From Fusarium oxysporum f. sp. lycopersici 4287 (lineage: Eukaryota; Ascomycota; Sordariomycetes; Hypocreales; Nectriaceae): 64,000 bases of DNA. Below are positions 57,653-64,000 of the stretch, piece after piece (position 1 is the stretch's first letter; every line of letters begins with the position of its first letter). Position numbers and translations under genes: made by a program. Location: positions 5,877,948-5,941,947 of the forward strand of contig NC_030986.1 in NCBI RefSeq assembly GCF_000149955.1, given 5' to 3'. A model generated the notes under the pieces. That model saw only the letters and a program-made list of their open reading frames with translations, made no database searches and was not told where the DNA came from.

Positions 57653-58340
57653 TGTGCTCGGTAAGAAAAGTCCAACCCGATACTGGAGTTCAAGCAGAAT
57701 GTGATTGGTATGCAGTTGCGTGGGGGCAACGCGGACAAGGCAACCGAATGTGACTGGCAAAGTGCAATTATGTGGAAAGCTAATGGGTTTATGTATTTTC
57801 GAGGCCCGTCATCCTTGGCTGGCGATTCAACCCCAGCACGTACTGAGGGGTGAACTGCTTGAAATGCTTGAAGCTTGGATGTCGTTCTCCGGTCAAAACT
57901 GCAAATTACGCGTACGTGCAAAGGGGTCCTCGGGGGGGGGGGGGGGGAGGGGGGAGGAATATAACACCCTTGACGGGTTTGGCTTACACCAAAATTCGGT
58001 GGCGACCCCCCGATTTGGCGGTCGTTTTGTATTTTCCCCCCCTAAGGGGTGTACCTGTACTTGAATTGTGTGGAAGCGGCAGCGAATAGAGCTAGGTACT
58101 GCCGCGCTAGTCTACTCGTGCATATGCACTTCACTACACGGACCGTGTTATCACAGCTTATGCGACAACCCTGTCGCCTCCCTGTTCCCATATTTCCACA
58201 TCATGAATTACCCACTTTTGTTTCTGAACTTTGAGAGTTCAGAAAGAAAGGTGGGGTATGTTGAGGCACCCAGCTCTCCGGCATGCCCACCCTTCCTTGT
58301 CTCGTTTGACCTCAGCAAAGCTCCATCATGCAATTGAACG
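57653..58340. other. intergenic spacer with poly-G tract
   Basis: A divergent promoter region between the 571-residue gene and the next plus-strand gene. It holds the G-rich run at 57932-57957; nothing else supported. Confidence 0.5.
57932..57957 (+). repeat. G16 homopolymer plus G-rich tail
   Basis: Sixteen consecutive G followed by AGGGGGGAGG. It has quadruplex-forming potential, or may be a sequencing or assembly artefact. Confidence 0.9.
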
Positions 58341-59965
58341 ATGGAGAGAACCGACGCCATGAGCTCGAGAAACAGTCACCACATATCGCCCGACGAGGTG
58401 CTCAACGCACCGAAACTTGCAAGTCAAGGTGAACAACGGCTCCGAACCATTGTACACGGAGAGCCAAATAGCTTCACCTTCCACATACCATTCGAATACC
58501 AGCACTGGGTATTGGTTGAATTCCATGTTAAACCCATTACTTCAGATCTTGCGCAACTTCCATTGTATGCTGTGAATGGTAGCTTCACTCCTTCTCACGA
58601 TTCTATAAATTCCAGCCAAGTTCTTACAGCGGCTCAACTGGTTGATGATACATACATACGAGTCACGTCTCTGAGACTGACCGAAGATTTGTATCCTTTA
58701 CCGCCATCATCTGCAAGTTGAACATATGCTAATCTTCGTAGTTTTGGGCGGCAAGCACCACTCACGTCTGGCTCGTCATTCTATTCGCCAACGTCAAGCA
58801 CTCTCGGTCTCGAACAGCACATCGCAATCGGTCCAAGAAGCATTCGCGCGGCGAACCAACAGTCCACACACACGATTCCCTTCATAAAGCCAACCTTACC
58901 TGAGACTCACGCGAACTCTCAGGACATGATTGTACTTGGTAGAAAGACGCATGGTACCGAGAGCGGAGGCTGCGAGCCCGGTGTTATATCCTCGACCGGT
59001 CAGGGACAAGAGAGTCTGGATAAGATTGTGAGCGGTCTGGTTAAGGCCGTGCTATCCGGGCAAAGGAAAGGAAGAATATCACAAATTGGAGTGATTAAGT
59101 ATCACAATGTCATTACACAGAGACTTTTGGACTGTGCCAACGATCAAAATCTCAACGACTATCTGGATTACCTTGAGGGAGCTCTGCGTGGAAGAATTCG
59201 CATCGAGAAGCACGAATCGAAGATAAGGATGTGGAATATCCGGTTCTCCTTGTCCTGTTTACGAATGGTCAAAGAACAGGTAGACAATAGCCGCAAGCAA
59301 AGGTCATCGAGGGCAGCTAAGATAGTTAACGATATTGTTAATCGTCTCTTGATTACCGATGGAGTTAGGGCCTGGGGTGTATATAACGGGTTTTCAGGTC
59401 TAGGAATCCCTACTGTTCAATAAACGAGCTGGGCTAACAATTTCCAGCGCGAGATTACAGATTGTCCAAAGCATCTGAAGTGACTCAGCTTCATGCAGAA
59501 TATATCGCCAAGTAGGCAGCAGAACAACTTCGTGACAAAGTCGCTGCCTCTCTAGATTCTTTCCAAGTTCCATTCTCCGGCTTCTGGCTTCATACTGTCA
59601 CAAAGATCTCGTATGTTCACACTTTTGGGTCTTGAACCTAGCTGTTTTATAACACTAACGACAGATATGCTACCATTTGTGACTACATTGGGTTATCCAA
59701 CGTTGCTGAGTTGAAGTCTGTAACTGATACAGAAGTTCTAATGTCAGTGGATATTCCAATGTCCTGGATAAGCAGGCAGTGGTTCGATCCGCGAGACCGC
59801 AACCTGCCTGAGCCTGCTGTCTCAAATTCGGACGAAGGTGTTGGTCAAAATAACAGCGTGGGAGAGACCTTGGCCATGGAAACCGATGTGGACTTCACCG
59901 CAGACTTTGATCATATTTTATGCGAACCTGGCATATTTGACCCTAGGTTTGCATTTCCGACGTAA
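58341..59965 (+). pseudogene. four-exon orphan gene with one in-frame TAG
   Basis: Exons 58341-58690, 58742-59376, 59448-59610 and 59665-59965 join in phase across introns of 51, 71 and 54 nt; the second ends GGGCTAACAATTTCCAG. The only break is a TAG at 59513-59515 (about codon 351 of 483). The frame continues in protein-like text (AAEQLRDKVAASLDSF) and splices correctly to the last exon. The N-terminal domain is beta-rich and the middle is basic and helical (RGRIRIEKHESKIRMWNI). No family recognised. Either a recent nonsense mutation (CAG to TAG is one transition) or a gene that truly ends at 59515. Confidence 0.6.
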
Positions 59966-59979
59966 AAGAATTGCTACAT

Positions 59980-60635
59980 TTAATTGGTATCTTTCTTCTC
60001 GGGGGCAACCTTGTTTGTCTGATGGAGAGCGCAAAGCATACATACATCCTTATTCCTCTCTGGTAGGCCACCATTATCCCTCCATGATAGGCGCTCCCCT
60101 CCCTCAAGAATGACTATATCGCCTACTTCGAACTCGTTAGAAGATCTAGCAAACACCGGCCCGCCTATAGGAGATTGAATCGAGACGCTGAATTTCTGCG
60201 AACCTAAGGACTTGGTTCTCATGGTTATTTCCTCGTCAGCAACCACAGTACCTTCTTTGTCCTGCGTGGACTTGGGCCTGGGAATGAAAATCACAACTGA
60301 AATCCGATCATCTTGAAGCTGGACATCCCCTGATTGAAGCAATAATATCTGGGGCCCGAGGTAGACGGGTTTCTTAATATTGAAACTTCTTTGTCTGGCC
60401 CAGTCGTTTACTTTTTCATTCTTTATGTTGATTAGCAAGAATAATAAATTGGCATGGCTGTACATACATATGTTTTGTAAAATAGGGTGAGGAGGCGAAA
60501 GGCCGATTCTGGCATGAGCCCGACAGGCAGCTTCATGAGATCTTGCCTTTCTCTTTCTCTTGTTAGATCTTCCAAGTCACAAGATACTTGTCCTGTCGAG
60601 CGTTCGAAAGCTGCATCGCGTCGTAGAATTAACAT
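59980..60635 (-). CDS. two-exon orphan protein, 202 residues
   Basis: Exons 60635-60468 and 60420-59980 join in phase 0 across a 47-nt GTATGT...GCTAATC...AAAG intron. The product starts with a charged helical region (about 1-55). It continues as a beta-rich domain (KKPVYLGPQILLLQSGDVQL, SVVIFIPRP, FEVGDIVILEGGERL) and ends polar with a CMLC pair. Convergent with the preceding gene, with stops only 14 bp apart. No family recognised. Confidence 0.75.
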
Positions 60636-62224
60636 GGTGAAAATTGTTGGCCTTTTATTGAAACAGCGACAAAAGCATTATGGGCGCGCCGCTACTATAT
60701 ATCACGCGATCGGCGCGCTGGCGGTGTATGCTGGTGTAAGTGCAGATAGGAAATTGGGCTGTGACACGCACGGTCTTGAATCCTGAGTTGTTTCTCTTTT
60801 TTTCAATCATCAATGGCACGTGGACTTGTCCAATGAACCCACATGACACAGCTCACGTCATCCAGTATTCTAAAGAGCCAATCAGAGTTGCGACTCACGG
60901 TGCTCTCAACACTGGCTTATACGTAGATATAAATCTTCAACCATGTCATCTTGAGCAGTTCTACGTTCGAATTAAATACACTCATTTGAAACCCATGTCG
61001 CGCGTGACATCTTGTCCCAGCCTTCAGCTCTACCATCATCTTGGCTAGAGTTACTTGAATATTCAGTGTCTTTGATGTTCTCTTTGCCTGTATCTGAGCC
61101 ATTGACAGGAGTAGTTTCACCGTTTGTCTTTTCGTCCTGTGCCGGGACACATAGCAATGCTTGTAACTTAGGTGAGCTTCTGGGGTTGGAAGAAGCCATC
61201 GCCAAGAAAATACAAAAGCTAATACAAGGCCATTGGTAAGAAGCACTGCTTTTATCCTTATCTTGCTGGCCACTCACATGTGTTCAATATATTTTGACTA
61301 AGAACTGCCCCTGATACTGGGCGAAATGCAAAATGGATCAAGGAAAACAAAGTGGCAGAGATGCTACTAAACGCCAATAACCCAGAGTTATAGAAGCTAG
61401 AAGTACAAGTTCTCAATGGGGCTTAAATTCCATGAAGTGACTATGGCTCTGATCATTGCAATTTAATGGAGAAGAAGGGGGGTTCTTATACCTGTTTGTG
61501 GCCGGATATCAAGGAATATGTCTTGTGTCTCTTCTCAACCATCAACCTGGACGAATTGAACACGTCAGGAAATTATTCTTCTTGAATCACCGTTTCAAAT
61601 TCCATGAAGATTTCAGCCTAGTTCCATGTTCCATGCGCGTTGGCCGCGACCTCGCTCGGTGTTGTATTGGCCTGCCGCAACTGTTGATATGGGCCGTTCA
61701 AGCTATGTTCCTCCCAGGGGTGTGTGTGATGACTGGAGAACTGGCCATACGGAAGCGATTCAAGCTGCCGCAAAGCTCCCTTGAGCTGAGTTGTAGGGCT
61801 CTCTGTCATCCACTAGCGAAGCAGGACGGCCAGGTCAAGAACTGGCCAAATATTTTAGCTTAGTGAGTTGCATGTATTAAGCTCTATGATTCAATTTGAG
61901 GCAATAACACTTTGTGAGCAATAATATGCCCTATTAGGTAGTAAATATAATGAAATAAATTTTATAATAGATTTATTAAGCTCATACTTACTGGGCCTTG
62001 CTTCTTGTCAAAACTATAAGACAGTAACACAACGAAGTACAATATGGACATTGCACAGGATGGTAAGCTGGGCGCTGCATGAGATGGGCACTGCACATGA
62101 TAATTACGGCACAAGATAGGTCCTGCCCAAGAAAGGTAGTGCCCAAGACGGGTAGTGCCCAGGATGGGCATTGCGTCGGTAGGGCACTTCATTGGCTGTG
62201 CGATTCTTCTACTACCAAAACTAA
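60636..62224. other. spacer with weak open frames
   Basis: Two weak minus-strand frames (61277-60972 and 61809-61618, the latter natural-looking over 63 codons) are not called for lack of splice or domain support. Degenerate repeats at 62050-62171 adjoin the calpain remnant. Confidence 0.35.
62050..62171. repeat. degenerate tandem repeat of about 16 bp, about 7 units
   Basis: Units such as GCCCAAGAAAGGTAGT, GCCCAAGACGGGTAGT and GCCCAGGATGGGCATT follow one another. They become more diverged to the left. Confidence 0.7.
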
Positions 62225-62980
62225 CTAGTATCTTTTGAGATTGCAACATGGTATGGCATGAGATATACCTATGTCATGTGCCGCACAGGCCTGAGTGAGC
62301 CCATATTCGAGGTTCGCAAGAGCGGTCAAGCCTGCGACAAACCAGCAGTTGCTGAGCTTTCCCTGCTTCACATCTCCACCATCTACATTCTTCATGAACG
62401 TAGGCAGCGAAAAGATTTCATGTACTCTTTTGACGGCGCCAGGCGCATTTGGCTCTGTGTCGGGGCCAGATATCTCACCGAGATCAAACATTGTCTGCCG
62501 AAGCCCATTCAGACAGTGACCTTGATCCGCAAAATCAAATACCTGAGCTATACAATTAACTACCAGGAACCAACCCTGTGTCTGTAGGTCACTATGAGTA
62601 CTCACAAGATCCCAGTCACGGTCTCTGTATCTCATATTCACCCGCCTACACTCTTTGATGATCTCGTTCACTTTTCGCTGGCACTCTGTCACCGCTCGGA
62701 GGCGCCCTTCAGTAAGCAACTCGTTACCATGATTATCGTTTGAAGAATCTTTTTCTGACTGATCCAGTGGCAGGATTGCCAGGGCGTGTTGAGGGCGAGG
62801 GCTCGAGAAGCATCTCCAAATATTGTTGATCGATGTCTGTGGCGACAACAGCGGTTTCTTGCTTTTTTTCTTTCTTATTTTCAAATCAGTCAAACCGCTT
62901 CGCGAAGAGCTTTCTGAGTCAGATGAGGTAGAATGTGCCATGTATCGTGGATGACACGGAGGAGAAGCAAGGGATGACAA
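62225..62980 (-). pseudogene. calpain-like cysteine protease, truncated after the catalytic Cys
   Basis: Exons 62980-62606 and 62542-62225 join in phase 0 across a 63-nt GTGAGT...CTCAG intron, giving 230 residues. A second in-frame ATG at 62941 (MAHSTSSDSE) is an equally likely start. The order is a Ser-rich basic N-terminus, KECRRVNMRYRDRDWDL, CLNGLRQTMFDL, PGAVKRVHEIFSLPTFM, then the active-site segment KLSNCWFVAGLTALAN with the catalytic Cys. Calpains (C2) need a downstream His and Asn in the same domain. Here the frame ends about 25 residues after the Cys, and the DNA beyond is a degenerate tandem repeat. It is therefore most likely inactive, unless a distant exon outside my reading restores it. 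Confidence 0.68.
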
Positions 62981-64000
62981 GTTGGGGGGTTATAAACCAA
63001 TTCTAACAACTCGGTTGAGCAATAGTGGTTGATAACGGACTCTCTGGAAGGCCAGAATGAGATATTTCCCTCAGAGTCTTCGCCCGCAAGCCTCATTCAT
63101 CTTTATGTCCAATCTAGCGCGCCTCAACGTGAGCTCCAAGATCCAGAAACGGACTCTTTCAGGCTTGGTTGACCGAAACAGGAACTTCAGGCAATGGACA
63201 TTCCCACGGAGCCAAGCATGAAATATCGACATTCCACATTCATGTCAACTCCCGAGTCTAGTTACCATCCAGTAGGTCGAACACTACATAAGAACGATCA
63301 GAGGCAGAAAATCCCGTCCCTTTTGACCGGTCGACTACGCTGTATAAGCTCCACAGCCCTGAGTGAGCATTAGGCAGTCCGCTTGTCTGAAGGCGTTGTT
63401 CAGGCGTTTAGTGCATCTGCTATGCCCAGCTTTGCCCGGCAACTATCGTCTCTGAGGTCATTGTGCACGGCCAAGATTTTGGCGCAACAGAGTCAAAAAG
63501 CCCAAGCTAGGACCAGTTAGCGGCCTGGGTCATTGATAGACATTCTTACCTGACAAAACCGGCCCTGCGAACAAGTTGAACCGCTTTTTGTGTTGGTAGC
63601 TACGAGACAGCATGGAAGACGTCCTCCGATACGAATGCTCACGCCTTAGGATGTTGTAGATAGAAGTGAATAATCATCCGATCCGTTATCATATTCTGCC
63701 TATAAACCACTTCCTGCTCCTCCTGTCATCGCGGCATGAGGGACTCGTTGCTTCAGATACGCCGTCTGGTTCTTGGCCATAGTAATGTGTTGACCGCAGG
63801 GTAAGCATACCTCAAAAGTACCGTCATCAGAATACTAATCCCAGAATGGCTTTCCCTTGGCAGGGCGCGTGAGCTCTGATAGCCACTTCCTGTGAGCACA
63901 CGCCATTAAGCGTAGACAGCTGGCACCCAGCTTTGCCCGTCAAAAAGGCTTAGTAGAAGTATCTTTCTGATTTTAGGTGTTTTGTGAAAGAAGTGCAAGT
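62981..64000. other. intergenic spacer to window end
   Basis: Nothing supported apart from the presumed 5' region of the calpain remnant. Confidence 0.45.

Noticed and set aside
60917..61277. Minus-strand frames of 101 and 118 codons
   Set aside because: Two overlapping frames, neither with a domain or splice support; composition is not convincing.

Overview
This window is nuclear DNA of a filamentous ascomycete (Pezizomycotina). The direct evidence is splicing: at least fourteen genes only read through when short GT-AG introns of 43-71 nt are removed, many with CTAAC/CTAAT/TACTAAC branch points just before the acceptor. The recognisable families also fit: a LaeA-type TAM methyltransferase, a fungal rhodopsin-like seven-helix protein, an F-box protein, a bZIP factor, a fungal calpain and an EgtD/EasF-type methyltransferase. 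I would guess Sordariomycetes, but nothing here fixes the genus. Coordinates of spliced genes come from splice sites I joined by hand; phase was checked at every junction.

The landscape is gene-poor and accessory-looking. There are many orphan genes, long empty spacers, minisatellites, a 75-bp repeat present three times, and several decayed genes. I see no rRNA, tRNA, CRISPR or recognisable transposase.

Layout. 0-7 kb: orphan genes, including a two-exon gene at 3185-4458. 7-11.3 kb: a Ulp1-like (C48) cysteine protease with a coiled-coil tail, then a 15-bp minisatellite, palindromic GC-rich repeats, a co-oriented 399-residue orphan, and a convergent decayed gene. 14.8-17.9 kb: a large Cys-rich orphan interrupted by a 549-bp assembly gap. 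19.5-23.4 kb: a three-exon orphan, a bZIP factor and a rhodopsin-like membrane protein. 24.9-28.3 kb: an 11-bp x 13 minisatellite in front of a 600-residue orphan, then a protein with two chromo-like units. 29.7-31.4 kb: an intact seven-exon-scale LaeA-like methyltransferase (six exons, one only 13 nt). 36.5-45.5 kb: an F-box gene, a coiled-coil protein, an L-asparaginase pseudogene and a four-exon orphan. 46.8-60.6 kb: mostly orphans plus an EgtD/EasF-like methyltransferase beside a four-exon orphan. 62.2-63 kb: a calpain cut off after its catalytic Cys.

I see no complete metabolic cluster or operon-like pathway. The strongest candidate for something undescribed is the 7.2-11.3 kb block (Ulp1-like protease with Asn in place of the catalytic Asp, paired orphan and GC-palindrome repeats), which could be a mobile or selfish unit; that reading is inference.
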